Shown: positions 9,238-17,552 of the stretch, one piece after another | How positions within the stretch are numbered: position 1 is the first letter of the stretch | Layout: the number at the start of each line of letters is the position of its first letter | From: Yoonia sp. I 8.24 | GTDB taxonomy: Bacteria > Pseudomonadota > Alphaproteobacteria > Rhodobacterales > Rhodobacteraceae | Reading direction: 5' to 3' | Assembly (NCBI RefSeq): GCF_022096995.1 | Contig: NZ_JACXGQ010000005.1 | Span: 124,001-188,000 of the forward strand | DNA length: 64,000 nt | Notes under the pieces: generated by a model | Told to the model about the DNA's origin: nothing | The model's input: only the letters and a program-made list of their open reading frames with translations | Databases searched by the model: none | Made by a program: the position numbers and the translations under genes

Positions 9238-10410
9238 ATGGATATCGAAAAGCTTTCGCGTGCGAGTTTTGCGCAGTTTGACCTGACACGCGTGCCATCG
9301 CCTTGCTTTGTGGTGGACGCGGTCGCGATTGAACGCAACCTGCGCATTCTTGCGGATGTCGCGGAGCAATCGGGTGCGCATATTCTCTTGGCGCTCAAGG
9401 CTTTTTCGATGTTTGCGACGGCACCGTTGGTGGATAAATACCTCTCGGGCGTTTGCGCGTCGGGCCTTTACGAGGCCCGGCTTGGGCGCGAAAAATATAT
9501 GGGTGCGGTAACCACCTATTGCGCGGGATTCAAAGCACAGGATCTTGATGAAATCATTCATCTATCCGACCACCTGATCTTTAACACACCCAGCCAACAC
9601 CAACGGTTCGCAGGGCAGGTGCAAGCCGCGCGCGCAGCGGGCGAGACGATTAGCCTTGGCTTGCGTATCAACCCTGAACATTCCGAAGGCTGGACCGCAA
9701 AATATGACCCGGCTGCGCCATGTTCGCGGCTCGGCACCCCGATATCACAGATGACGGCGGCTGATCTTGATGGCATCGACGGCTTGCATATGCATACGCT
9801 GTGCGAACAGGGGTTTGCGCCACTCAAACGGACGTGGGACGCGGTCGAAGAGCGCCTTGGCCCTTGGTTAAAGGGGATGAAATGGCTGAACCTAGGTGGC
9901 GGGCATCACATTACCAAGCCCGATTATGACCGGGCCGGGTTGATCGCTTTGGTCAAGCATATCAAAGAAATCTACGACATTGATGTCTATCTTGAACCCG
10001 GCGAGGCCTGCGCGCTGCACGCTGGGATTCTTGTGGGTGAAGTGCTGGATGTCACCGAAAATGACATGCCTTTGGCAATTGTTGATATTTCGGCCACTTG
10101 TCATATGCCCGACGTAATCGAAGCACCGTATCGGCCCGAGTTACTGGGCGAGGTCACAGATGGCGTCACCTATCGCCTTGGTGGGCCATCGTGTTTAGCG
10201 GGCGACGTGATCGGCGATTACGCCCCCGCACATCCGCTCAGCCCCGGTGACCGGATCGCGTTTCTGGATCAAGCACATTATTCGATGGTCAAAACCAACA
10301 CATTTAACGGTGTGCCGTTGCCTGCAATTGCGCTTTGGAATTCGGACACGGATGACCTGCGCATGATCCGTGAATTTACGTATGATGATTTTGTGGAGCG
10401 GCTGTCATGA
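9238..10410 (+). CDS. nspC: Carboxynorspermidine/carboxyspermidine decarboxylase
   Basis: PLP-dependent fold III decarboxylase making spermidine or norspermidine from the carboxylated intermediate. The PLP lysine is K54 in LALKAFSM, LNLGGGHHI is the phosphate-binding glycine loop, and the C-terminal part carries GGPSCLAGDV with the catalytic cysteine. The start is the ATG just after the previous stop; the open frame upstream to 9154 lies inside the dehydrogenase gene. It overlaps agmatinase by 4 bases (ATGA). With the two flanking genes it gives an S-adenosylmethionine-independent spermidine pathway. Confidence 0.92.
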   Translation: MDIEKLSRASFAQFDLTRVPSPCFVVDAVAIERNLRILADVAEQSGAHILLALKAFSMFATAPLVDKYLSGVCASGLYEARLGREKYMGAVTTYCAGFKAQDLDEIIHLSDHLIFNTPSQHQRFAGQVQAARAAGETISLGLRINPEHSEGWTAKYDPAAPCSRLGTPISQMTAADLDGIDGLHMHTLCEQGFAPLKRTWDAVEERLGPWLKGMKWLNLGGGHHITKPDYDRAGLIALVKHIKEIYDIDVYLEPGEACALHAGILVGEVLDVTENDMPLAIVDISATCHMPDVIEAPYRPELLGEVTDGVTYRLGGPSCLAGDVIGDYAPAHPLSPGDRIAFLDQAHYSMVKTNTFNGVPLPAIALWNSDTDDLRMIREFTYDDFVERLS

Positions 10411-11264
10411 CATATTTTTTGGAAGGTGAGCTATCCGCGTCTGAGCGCGACCCACAGACCGCCAAATTCCGGGTGATCCCGGTGCCGCTGGAACGGACTG
10501 TATCCTATGGGGCAGGGACCGCAGACGGACCTGATGCGATATTGGAAGCCAGCGTCGAATTAGAACGCCTGTTTCGCAACGCAGAACCCTGCAAACACGG
10601 GATCGTCACCGATGATTATGTTGACTGTACTGGCCCCTTGCCCGACGTGATGGAACGCATTGCGGGACGGACCGAAATGGCCGTGAAAGCTGGCGCTGTG
10701 CCCGTTACATTGGGCGGAGAACATGCGCTTTCATATGGTGCGGTGCGCGGTGTTGTGCGTGGATTGGGCCGCGATGTTGGCATTGTGCAAATCGATGCGC
10801 ATGCAGATCTGCGTAAAGCTTACCAAGGTGAACGACATTCGCATGCATCCGTCATGCAGCTCTTGGCCGAGGAAGACGGGATACGGATCGCCCAGTTTGG
10901 CGTGCGTGCGCTTTGTACCGAAGAGGCAAACCGGCGCGCCGATTGCGGCATCTTCTACCGTGACGCCGAAGAGCTGGTGACGCAAAACATCAGCGCAGTC
11001 GACCTGCCCGCTGATTTCCCGCAAGATATTTACGTCAGCTTTGATGTGGACGGGCTGGACCCGTCGATCTTGCCCGCGACAGGCACACCCGTGCCCGGTG
11101 GGCTCGGTTATTACCAAGCGCTAAATTTGGTGCGTCACGCGTTGAAAGGGCGGCGGCTGGTTGGCTTTGACGTGGTCGAACTCGCCCCACGCAAAGACAG
11201 CGCCGTATCCGATTTCACGACAGCGCAGATCACATATGCCATCATGGAAATGGCGGATAGTTGA
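10407..11264 (+). CDS. speB: Agmatinase (agmatine ureohydrolase)
   Basis: Hydrolyses agmatine to putrescine and urea with a binuclear Mn centre. The metal ligands of the ureohydrolase family are all present: H106 in GGEHALS, D130/H132/D134 in IDAHADL, and D213/D215 in SFDVDGLDP. The length of 285 residues is slightly short of the usual 300-320. Its start overlaps the upstream decarboxylase by 4 bases, indicating translational coupling. Because a 2-ketoarginine pathway lies nearby, a guanidinobutyrase activity cannot be excluded, but the operon with speA favours agmatine. Confidence 0.9.
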   Translation: MTYFLEGELSASERDPQTAKFRVIPVPLERTVSYGAGTADGPDAILEASVELERLFRNAEPCKHGIVTDDYVDCTGPLPDVMERIAGRTEMAVKAGAVPVTLGGEHALSYGAVRGVVRGLGRDVGIVQIDAHADLRKAYQGERHSHASVMQLLAEEDGIRIAQFGVRALCTEEANRRADCGIFYRDAEELVTQNISAVDLPADFPQDIYVSFDVDGLDPSILPATGTPVPGGLGYYQALNLVRHALKGRRLVGFDVVELAPRKDSAVSDFTTAQITYAIMEMADS

Positions 11265-11364
11265 ATTGCGTTCGTGACCCTCGCCAACTCGCGGGCATAT
11301 GTTAAGGTAGCAAGCATGACCCCTGACGTATTTGGGGACACCTATTAGGCTGGCGAGGTTACAA

Positions 11365-12012
11365 ATGGTGCAGAAGGAACGCCGCGTTTTTCAAAGGGAA
11401 ACTGCAGATGCGCGCAGGCAGTCGCTGATAGAAGCAACGTTAGATGTGATCGGTGACCTTGGCTTTAATGGCGCGACGGTCCGTGAAATCACCAAACGTG
11501 CGAACGTCACCCAAGGCCTTGTGAGGCATCATTTCTCGTCTAAAGATCAGCTTCTGAATGCGGCTTATGCCTATCATATGTCGCAGATGACCGAACTGTC
11601 TTTGTATCCGGAAGTGCCTGAAGAGGCCACCGCAGTTTCCCGTTTAGCTGCGACCGTGCACGCCAGTTTGACCGCTCCAGTAATGAGCGAGCGCAACCTG
11701 ACGCTTTGGGCGTCATTTCTAGGCAAGCTACGTAAAGAAACCTATATCCGTGAAACACACGAACGGACCTATCTCCAATTTTGCGATGGGCTGTCCGCAC
11801 AAATTGCAGCGGCCCTACAAGAGGTAAACCGCTCCCCCGATCCGACCCGCTGCCGACAATTGGCCATCAGCTGTAACGCGATGATTGACGGCTTGTGGAT
11901 CGAAGGTGCTGCGCTGCACTCAAGGTTTGAACCCGAGGAGGTCGTTAAATTGGGCCTACATAACATCGGTGTGTTGCTGGGTTTAGATTTAGAGGCGGCA
12001 CTAACGTCATAG
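11365..12012 (+). CDS. TetR/BetI-like transcriptional regulator
   Basis: 215 residues with an N-terminal TetR helix-turn-helix (about 20-66; GFNGATVREITKRANVTQGLVRHHF) and a BetI-like C-terminal ligand domain. ATG 11365 is preferred; the open frame continues to 11332 without a better start. It lies between the polyamine operon and a polar amino acid ABC transporter and is the only local regulator of that transporter and the divergent arginine genes. Two TATAC-N4-GTATA palindromes (12309 and 17503) are candidate binding sites. The ligand is unknown; an arginine-related guanidino compound is an inference from context. Confidence 0.85.
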   Translation: MVQKERRVFQRETADARRQSLIEATLDVIGDLGFNGATVREITKRANVTQGLVRHHFSSKDQLLNAAYAYHMSQMTELSLYPEVPEEATAVSRLAATVHASLTAPVMSERNLTLWASFLGKLRKETYIRETHERTYLQFCDGLSAQIAAALQEVNRSPDPTRCRQLAISCNAMIDGLWIEGAALHSRFEPEEVVKLGLHNIGVLLGLDLEAALTS

Positions 12013-12364
12013 ACGTTTTGTTTGTTTGTTGTTTCCGAAATGGTCACATAATGGAATTATGCTCAATTAGTGGGCGGTTTGAATTTCGACTGAAAGCCGT
12101 ACTCTAATGTGATTGTTGCAACTTTAGATGACTGGATGACCTGCGGAAGACGGTATGTAAGCGATTGTAAGTTAATGGTTAAAATCATCAATGGGCTCGA
12201 ATTACGGCACTCAATTTTGTTACAATTACTTAAAATACAAGCATTCGCTTCGTGCAGACGATTGATCCCGAAACACCTTATCAGTTGTTATTTTTCAAAA
12301 CCCTATACTATACGTTTGTATAACACTTGAAACAGACGCCGAACACGCACGATGGAGAGAGAGT
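12013..12364. other. 352-base intergenic region upstream of the amino acid ABC transporter
   Basis: AT-rich leader between the TetR gene stop and the transporter ATPase. The only structured element I see is the palindrome at 12309-12322, 43 bases before the ATG. A ribosome site GGAGAGAG precedes the ATG. No convincing small gene is visible. Confidence 0.5.
12309..12322. promoter_or_regulatory. Putative operator, TATAC-GTTT-GTATA palindrome
   Basis: A perfect inverted repeat of 5 bases with a 4-base spacer, 43 bases upstream of the ABC transporter ATPase start. The same arms, spacing and last two spacer bases recur at 17503-17516 upstream of the arginine catabolic genes. This is the expected size for a TetR-family site, and a TetR gene is adjacent. 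Confidence 0.55.
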
Positions 12365-13138
12365 ATGGTATCTGATGGGGCTGCGGTGCCTAAGGCGATT
12401 ATGGTCAATGACCTACATAAATCGTTTGGCACGTTAGAAGTTCTGAAGGGCGTCTCGCTGGTTGCTGAGAAAGGCGATGTCGTTGCGATTATTGGTGGGA
12501 GTGGATCGGGAAAATCGACGATGCTACGCTGCATCAACTTCCTTGAGACACCTTCATCGGGTGAAATTTCGATTACTGGCGAAGTGATTGAAATGAAGCC
12601 TGATGGATCACCACACAATCAAAAACAAATCGAAAAGATGCGCAGTCGCGTGGCCATGGTTTTCCAGTCCTTTAATCTTTGGTCGCATCGCACAATTCTA
12701 GAGAACATGATCGAAGTACCTGTTCATGTTCTGAAGGTCCCCAAAGCTGAAGCCATCGCAAAGGCGCGCGAGCTGCTGGCGCGCGTTGGACTGGCAGACA
12801 AAGAGGATTCCTATCCAGCATTTCTATCTGGGGGACAACAACAGCGCGCTGCGATAGCCCGCGCATTGGCTGTCGACCCCGAAGTGATGTTATTTGATGA
12901 ACCAACTAGTGCGCTCGACCCTGAATTAGTCGGCGAGGTGTTGGGCGTGATCCGTGATCTTGCCGCCGAAGGGCGCACCATGATCCTTGTCACCCATGAG
13001 ATGAAGTTTGCCCGCGAGGTCGCGAACAAAATCGTCTATCTTTACGAAGGCCGGATCGAAGAACACGGCACCCCTGCAGAAATATTCGGCGCACCTAAAT
13101 CAGAGCGGCTTAAGCAGTTTTTGCAATCTGTCACTTAA
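12365..13138 (+). CDS. Polar amino acid ABC transporter ATP-binding protein
   Basis: 257 residues of the HisP/GlnQ/OccP class. Walker A is GGSGSGKST (near residue 43), the signature is LSGGQQQRAAIARAL (near 155), and Walker B is EVMLFDEPTSALDPE, followed by the switch histidine in LVTHEM. It energises uptake by the two permeases encoded downstream. It is the first gene of the transport operon, followed after 30 bases by the binding protein. The context with arginine-degrading enzymes suggests arginine, methylarginine or a related basic amino acid as substrate. Confidence 0.92.
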   Translation: MVSDGAAVPKAIMVNDLHKSFGTLEVLKGVSLVAEKGDVVAIIGGSGSGKSTMLRCINFLETPSSGEISITGEVIEMKPDGSPHNQKQIEKMRSRVAMVFQSFNLWSHRTILENMIEVPVHVLKVPKAEAIAKARELLARVGLADKEDSYPAFLSGGQQQRAAIARALAVDPEVMLFDEPTSALDPELVGEVLGVIRDLAAEGRTMILVTHEMKFAREVANKIVYLYEGRIEEHGTPAEIFGAPKSERLKQFLQSVT

Positions 13139-13168
13139 GCCCCAACGACATTCAACAAGGAGAAAACA

Positions 13169-13939
13169 ATGAAACTGAATACGATTTTTACCTCTGGCGC
13201 ACTGGCCTTTGGCATCACAGTTTTGGCTGGTTCTGTTACGGCTGAAACAATCAAAGTTGGCATTGCCGCAGAACCATACCCACCCTTCGCATCGTTGAAT
13301 TCTGCGGGCGAATGGGAAGGTTGGGAAATCGAAATGATCGGTGCGATTTGCACTGCGGCAGAACTGGATTGCGAAATCACACCTGTCTCCTGGGACGGCA
13401 TTATCCCATCCCTTACAGGTCAACAGATCGATGCCATCATGGCGTCCATGTCCATCACCGAAGAGCGTATGCAGGTCATCGATTTCAGCGATAAATACTA
13501 CAACACACCGGCTGTGATCATGGCCGATAGCTCATTGGATATCGAACCGACTGCAGAAGGTTTGGCCGGAAAAATCTTGGGTGTTCAAGCCTCGACCATT
13601 CACCAAACTTACGCACAGGCACATTTCCCGGATACGGAACTGCGCATTTACCAAACCCAAGACGAAGCCAATCAAGACCTTTTCTCAGGTCGGATCGACG
13701 CGACCCAAGCGGATAGCATCGCGCTGGATGCATTTTTGTCAGAATCGGGCGGATCATGCTGCACAATCATCGGTGCAGTTGCGCCAGACGATGAAATTCT
13801 TGGGCTGGGCGCGGGCGTTGGTTTGCGCCAGGGCGAAGATGAGCTGAAAGCAGCCTTTAACGCAGGCATCGCGAAAGTCCTCGAAGACGGGACATATGAA
13901 GAAATCACCGCACGGTATTTCGCAAGTTCAATCTACTAA
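13169..13939 (+). CDS. Periplasmic amino acid-binding protein of the ABC transporter
   Basis: 256 residues with a Sec signal peptide (hydrophobic core about 8-22, cleavage after VTA). The type II periplasmic binding fold is seen in the N-terminal AAEPYPPFASLNSAGEWEG, GWEIEMIGAIC and the MASMSITEER segment typical of lysine/arginine/ornithine binding proteins. Two adjacent cysteines sit in GGSCCT. It delivers substrate to the permease pair. A clear ribosome site AAGGAGA precedes the ATG. Confidence 0.9.
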   Translation: MKLNTIFTSGALAFGITVLAGSVTAETIKVGIAAEPYPPFASLNSAGEWEGWEIEMIGAICTAAELDCEITPVSWDGIIPSLTGQQIDAIMASMSITEERMQVIDFSDKYYNTPAVIMADSSLDIEPTAEGLAGKILGVQASTIHQTYAQAHFPDTELRIYQTQDEANQDLFSGRIDATQADSIALDAFLSESGGSCCTIIGAVAPDDEILGLGAGVGLRQGEDELKAAFNAGIAKVLEDGTYEEITARYFASSIY

Positions 13940-13956
13940 GCTGAGGGTTTCGGACG

Positions 13957-14709
13957 TTGGAGACTGTTATTGATGCATTGGGATTGACTGACAGTTTCCA
14001 ACTTCTGTCGCTTTCGCCGCCGGGGTGGGGCATGAACCTGCTCCGGGGGCTCGCTAATTCTGTCAAGATCGCGGTCGGCGCCTATCTACTTGGCCTTGTG
14101 ATTGGGCTGTTTGGCGCCTACGGCAAGCTGAATGGTGGGCCGATAACGCGTGATTTACTGGCAATCTACACAACCGTCGTGCGGGCGGTTCCCGAACTTG
14201 TTTTGATCTTAATCCTCTACTTTGTAGGCACTGATTTGATCAATAAGGCTTCCAGCGCCTTGGGCTATGGGCGCGTTGAAATCAGCGGCGTTGCGGCGGG
14301 TATCGGTGTTTTAGGTGTTGTGCAGGGCGCATATGCGACTGAAATTTTGCGCGGCGCGATTAAAGCTATTCCTGTCGGTCAAATAGAGGCGGCCCGCGCC
14401 TTTGGTATGCCGGCGATGATGATGATGCGGCGGGTCACAATCCCTGCGATGTTGTCTTTTGCCATCCCCGGCCTCGCAAACCTTTGGCTAATCGCTACCA
14501 AAGATACCGCGCTTTTGGCGGTTGTGGGTTTCAGTGAACTGACCCTCGAAACCCGTCAAGCCGCAAGCAGTACCCGCGCATATATGACCTTCTTTTTGGC
14601 GGCCGGCGGTCTTTATTTGATTATGACACTGATTTCGACGTTCGCATTTTCACGCATTGAAAAATGGGCAAGACGCGGCGAACGTCCGATGAGCGGGGAT
14701 GCGAAATGA
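13957..14709 (+). CDS. Amino acid ABC transporter permease (first of pair)
   Basis: 250 residues, HisQ/HisM family, with about five membrane segments and the EAA loop IEAARAFGMP that docks the ATPase. The start appears to be TTG at 13957; no ATG in frame gives the full N-terminus. It overlaps the second permease by 4 bases (ATGA), so the two are translationally coupled and presumably form a heterodimer. Confidence 0.87.
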   Translation: METVIDALGLTDSFQLLSLSPPGWGMNLLRGLANSVKIAVGAYLLGLVIGLFGAYGKLNGGPITRDLLAIYTTVVRAVPELVLILILYFVGTDLINKASSALGYGRVEISGVAAGIGVLGVVQGAYATEILRGAIKAIPVGQIEAARAFGMPAMMMMRRVTIPAMLSFAIPGLANLWLIATKDTALLAVVGFSELTLETRQAASSTRAYMTFFLAAGGLYLIMTLISTFAFSRIEKWARRGERPMSGDAK

Positions 14710-15482
14710 ACAGCCTGCGATCACTATTGGTGCCGCACCGTATCGTGATGATGGTGCTATTTGCAGCGTTTGTCCTGTGGTGCGCGCTGTCCATGCGCTG
14801 GGATTGGTTGCCGAAATATCTGCCTCTTGCGATCGAAGGTATCGGCAACACGTTGTTGTTGCTTGCTGTATCCTTGGTCGTTGGGTTTCTACTGGCGGTC
14901 CCCATCGGCTTTGCTCAAGCATTTGGCCCGTTCTATCTGGCATGGCCTGCCCGCATTTTTTGCACTGTTATTCGCGGCACACCGCTATTGTTGCAAATTT
15001 GGCTGATTTACTACGGGCTCGGATCCTTGTTCCCGCAAATTGAAGGCATTCGCGATAGCGTGTTCTGGCCCTATCTGCGGTCCGCATGGCCCTATGCGTT
15101 TGTAGCTTTGACGCTATCAGTTGCAGGCTATGAAGGTGAGGTCATGCGCGGCGCGCTCAAGGGTGTGAACCGCGGGCAATTAGAAGCAGCGCGCGCCTTT
15201 GGCATGCCGCGCTTTATGTTGTTCCGGCGGGTTTGGTTGCCATTAGCCATCCGCGACGTTTTGCCAACATTAGGTGGTGAAGCTGTCTTGCAGCTTAAGG
15301 CGACCCCCTTGGTTGCAACGATCACAATTGTCGAAATCTATTCAGTCGCTTCACGGGTCCGCCAAGATACGTTTATCGTGTATGAGCCGCTGTTGCTGCT
15401 AGCCGTGGTCTATATGATTATAGCTGCAATCCTATCGTCGGCGTTTAAGTTCGTAGAAAACCAAGTCCCTTCACGCCGCTAA
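14706..15482 (+). CDS. Amino acid ABC transporter permease (second of pair)
   Basis: 258 residues from ATG 14706, same family as its upstream partner, with several membrane helices and the EAA loop LEAARAFGMP near residue 160. A longer open frame to 14664 lies inside the first permease and is rejected because the ATGA overlap is the usual arrangement. It completes the transporter encoded from 12365. Confidence 0.88.
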   Translation: MNSLRSLLVPHRIVMMVLFAAFVLWCALSMRWDWLPKYLPLAIEGIGNTLLLLAVSLVVGFLLAVPIGFAQAFGPFYLAWPARIFCTVIRGTPLLLQIWLIYYGLGSLFPQIEGIRDSVFWPYLRSAWPYAFVALTLSVAGYEGEVMRGALKGVNRGQLEAARAFGMPRFMLFRRVWLPLAIRDVLPTLGGEAVLQLKATPLVATITIVEIYSVASRVRQDTFIVYEPLLLLAVVYMIIAAILSSAFKFVENQVPSRR

Positions 15483-15512
15483 ATACCTACTCTTTCAAAA
15501 GGACTGCCCACC

Positions 15513-16670
15513 GTGCCTATCATCAACAGGATCGCCGAATTCGCCGCGGATATGACCGCTTGGCGCAGGCATCTGCACGCGCACCCCGAATTGGGCCTAG
15601 AATGTCATGAAACGGCAAAGTTCGTCGTGGATCGTTTACGTGAGTTTGGCGTCGATGAAATACACGAAGGCATCGCAACTTCCGGCTTGGTCGCCATTAT
15701 CAACGGGCGTGAAGATGGCAGGACTATTGGACTGCGTGCCGATATGGATGCTTTGCCCATGGATGAACATACTGGGCTTGATTACGCATCGACAATTCCG
15801 GGCCGGATGCACGCCTGCGGCCATGATGGGCATACTACAATGCTATTGGGCGCTGCGCGGTACCTTGCAGAAACAAGGAACTTTAAGGGCCGCGTCGCCC
15901 TGATTTTCCAACCTGCTGAGGAAGATCAGGGCGGCGGCGAAATCATGGTCAATGAAGGCATGATGGACCGGTTTTCGATTGCCGAGGTTTACGCGCTTCA
16001 TTGTGCCCCGGGCATGGATATCGGTGCATTTGAAACAACACCCGGGCCAATCATGGCGGCCGTAGATACCTTACACATTTATATCAAAGGGAAGGGCGGC
16101 CATGGGGCGATGCCACATGAAACGGCTGACCCTGTTGTTGCTGCCGTTGGGATTGCGAATGCGATCCAAACTATTGTCAGCCGCAATCACCATGCAAATC
16201 AAGATTTGGTTGTTTCTGTCACGCAGATCCACACAGGATCCGCCGATAACATTATTCCCGACACGGCCTATATCAATGGCACCGTGCGTAGCTTCGATAC
16301 GGATGTGCAGCAGATGGTCGCTCGCCGGCTGCAAACCATCGTAGACGGCCATGCCGCTGCATACGAAGTCGAAGCCACATTGGAATTCGAACTGGGCTAT
16401 CCGGCGACAATTAACGACCCGGATCGGGCCGCCTTTGCCGCAGACGTCGCCCGCGAGATCGCAGTTTCCGTGAATGACCAACGCCCCCGCGATATGGGCG
16501 CAGAGGATTTTTCTTATATGCTGCGCGAACGCCCCGGCGCCTATCTGTTTGTAGGCAACGGAAATAGCGCCGCTTGGCACCATTCCGAATTCAATTTTGA
16601 TGACACGGCATCCCCTTATGGGGCGTCGTTTTTCGCGCGGCTGATCGAACGGGCTTTGCCGATCGGGTAA
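15513..16670 (+). CDS. M20-family metal-dependent amidohydrolase
   Basis: 385 residues of the hippurate hydrolase/N-acyl-amino-acid amidohydrolase group. Metal-ligand motifs are visible: HACGHDGHT (near 103), QPAEEDQGGG (near 136), ALHCAPG, and the C-terminal GAEDFSYML. It would cleave an N-acyl or amide bond in the cytoplasm. The start is GTG at 15513 with a ribosome site AAGGAC upstream. It is the last gene of the transport operon, so its substrate is likely something the transporter imports, for example an acylated or conjugated arginine; this is inference. Confidence 0.85.
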   Translation: MPIINRIAEFAADMTAWRRHLHAHPELGLECHETAKFVVDRLREFGVDEIHEGIATSGLVAIINGREDGRTIGLRADMDALPMDEHTGLDYASTIPGRMHACGHDGHTTMLLGAARYLAETRNFKGRVALIFQPAEEDQGGGEIMVNEGMMDRFSIAEVYALHCAPGMDIGAFETTPGPIMAAVDTLHIYIKGKGGHGAMPHETADPVVAAVGIANAIQTIVSRNHHANQDLVVSVTQIHTGSADNIIPDTAYINGTVRSFDTDVQQMVARRLQTIVDGHAAAYEVEATLEFELGYPATINDPDRAAFAADVAREIAVSVNDQRPRDMGAEDFSYMLRERPGAYLFVGNGNSAAWHHSEFNFDDTASPYGASFFARLIERALPIG

Positions 16671-16679
16671 ATCTGCCCT

Positions 16680-17465
16680 TTAAAACCGGAGCGACAGGCA
16701 GGACATACCGCCGTCCAGCTTGGCGCATTCGGAATTGTTGATTTCGACAACTTTATACCCGTTTTCTTGCAGCATGGTGGCGGTTTTCGGAAAACCAGCG
16801 GGCATCAGCACAAGTTCATTGAACCGGATCGTATTGGCGGCGGCGTCTTCGCCGGCGGCTGTATTCAGGACGTTGTACCCATCAAAACAGCCTGAATCTT
16901 CAAGCCGCTTTGTCGATAGGATCGTTTCGCCGTCCAGCAAAGAACAATCAGATTTGAAATGCAGCACACCGTTAGGCGTGACGACTTCGGTCAGCTTGTG
17001 GCCCCAAGGATCCACAATCGCCCGCAGTTCCGCGATGCCCATGGCGTCGGTGCGGTCGGACCGCCCCACAAAAATTTCGCGCGGAGTCACCAGAATATCA
17101 CCACCATCGGCATGACCTTTGCTGATCTCACGCATGTCATCATAGCAGGCGCGCAACACAGGGGCCATTTCAACAGTTTCTCCCATGCGCGATGGTGCGC
17201 CAGGTCGCATCAACACGGCCCCTTGTGGCAGGCAAAGCGCGGTATCTTCGACAAAAACACCATCTGGATAGTCAGCAAGCGGGTCCAGTTCGATCACCTC
17301 TGCGCCAGTACTTTTAAGCGTTGCGACGTAATGGGCGTGATCGCGCAACATCTGGTCCAGATCCGGCGTGCCGATATCTGTCGCCCGCAGACCTTCGGTG
17401 ATACTGGCAGAGGGGCGTCGCGTAATCGCACGGCTAAATTCGTAGGTCGGGTTTTTCATCGTCAT
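16680..17465 (-). CDS. Dimethylarginine dimethylaminohydrolase (DDAH)
   Basis: Hydrolyses methylated arginines to citrulline and methylamines. The 261-residue sequence has the guanidino-modifying enzyme features: catalytic Cys256 in GGMSCLS close to the C-terminus, catalytic His169 in VLHFKSD, acidic residues E73/D74 in FVEDTAL, and D120 with D123 in HADGGD. It is convergent with the amidohydrolase gene (9-base gap) and divergent from the decarboxylase at 17553; the shared 87-base promoter region contains the palindrome at 17503. Arginine deiminase is less likely because of the length and the C-terminal motif. Confidence 0.88.
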   Translation of the reverse strand: MTMKNPTYEFSRAITRRPSASITEGLRATDIGTPDLDQMLRDHAHYVATLKSTGAEVIELDPLADYPDGVFVEDTALCLPQGAVLMRPGAPSRMGETVEMAPVLRACYDDMREISKGHADGGDILVTPREIFVGRSDRTDAMGIAELRAIVDPWGHKLTEVVTPNGVLHFKSDCSLLDGETILSTKRLEDSGCFDGYNVLNTAAGEDAAANTIRFNELVLMPAGFPKTATMLQENGYKVVEINNSECAKLDGGMSCLSLRF

Positions 17466-17502
17466 CTTTGTTTGTGGTGGTGATTGATCTTGAATTGCAT
17501 AC

Positions 17503-17516
17503 TATACACTTGTATA
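17503..17516. promoter_or_regulatory. Putative operator, TATAC-ACTT-GTATA palindrome
   Basis: Perfect inverted repeat (extends to CTATAC-ACTT-GTATAG at 17502-17517) in the promoter region between the divergent DDAH and 2-ketoarginine decarboxylase genes. It matches the site at 12309-12322 in both arms and spacing, so both units probably answer to the same repressor, most simply the TetR protein encoded at 11365. Confidence 0.58.
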
Positions 17517-17552
17517 GCAAAGTCAATATTCTCATAGAAATGCTAGCCTATC

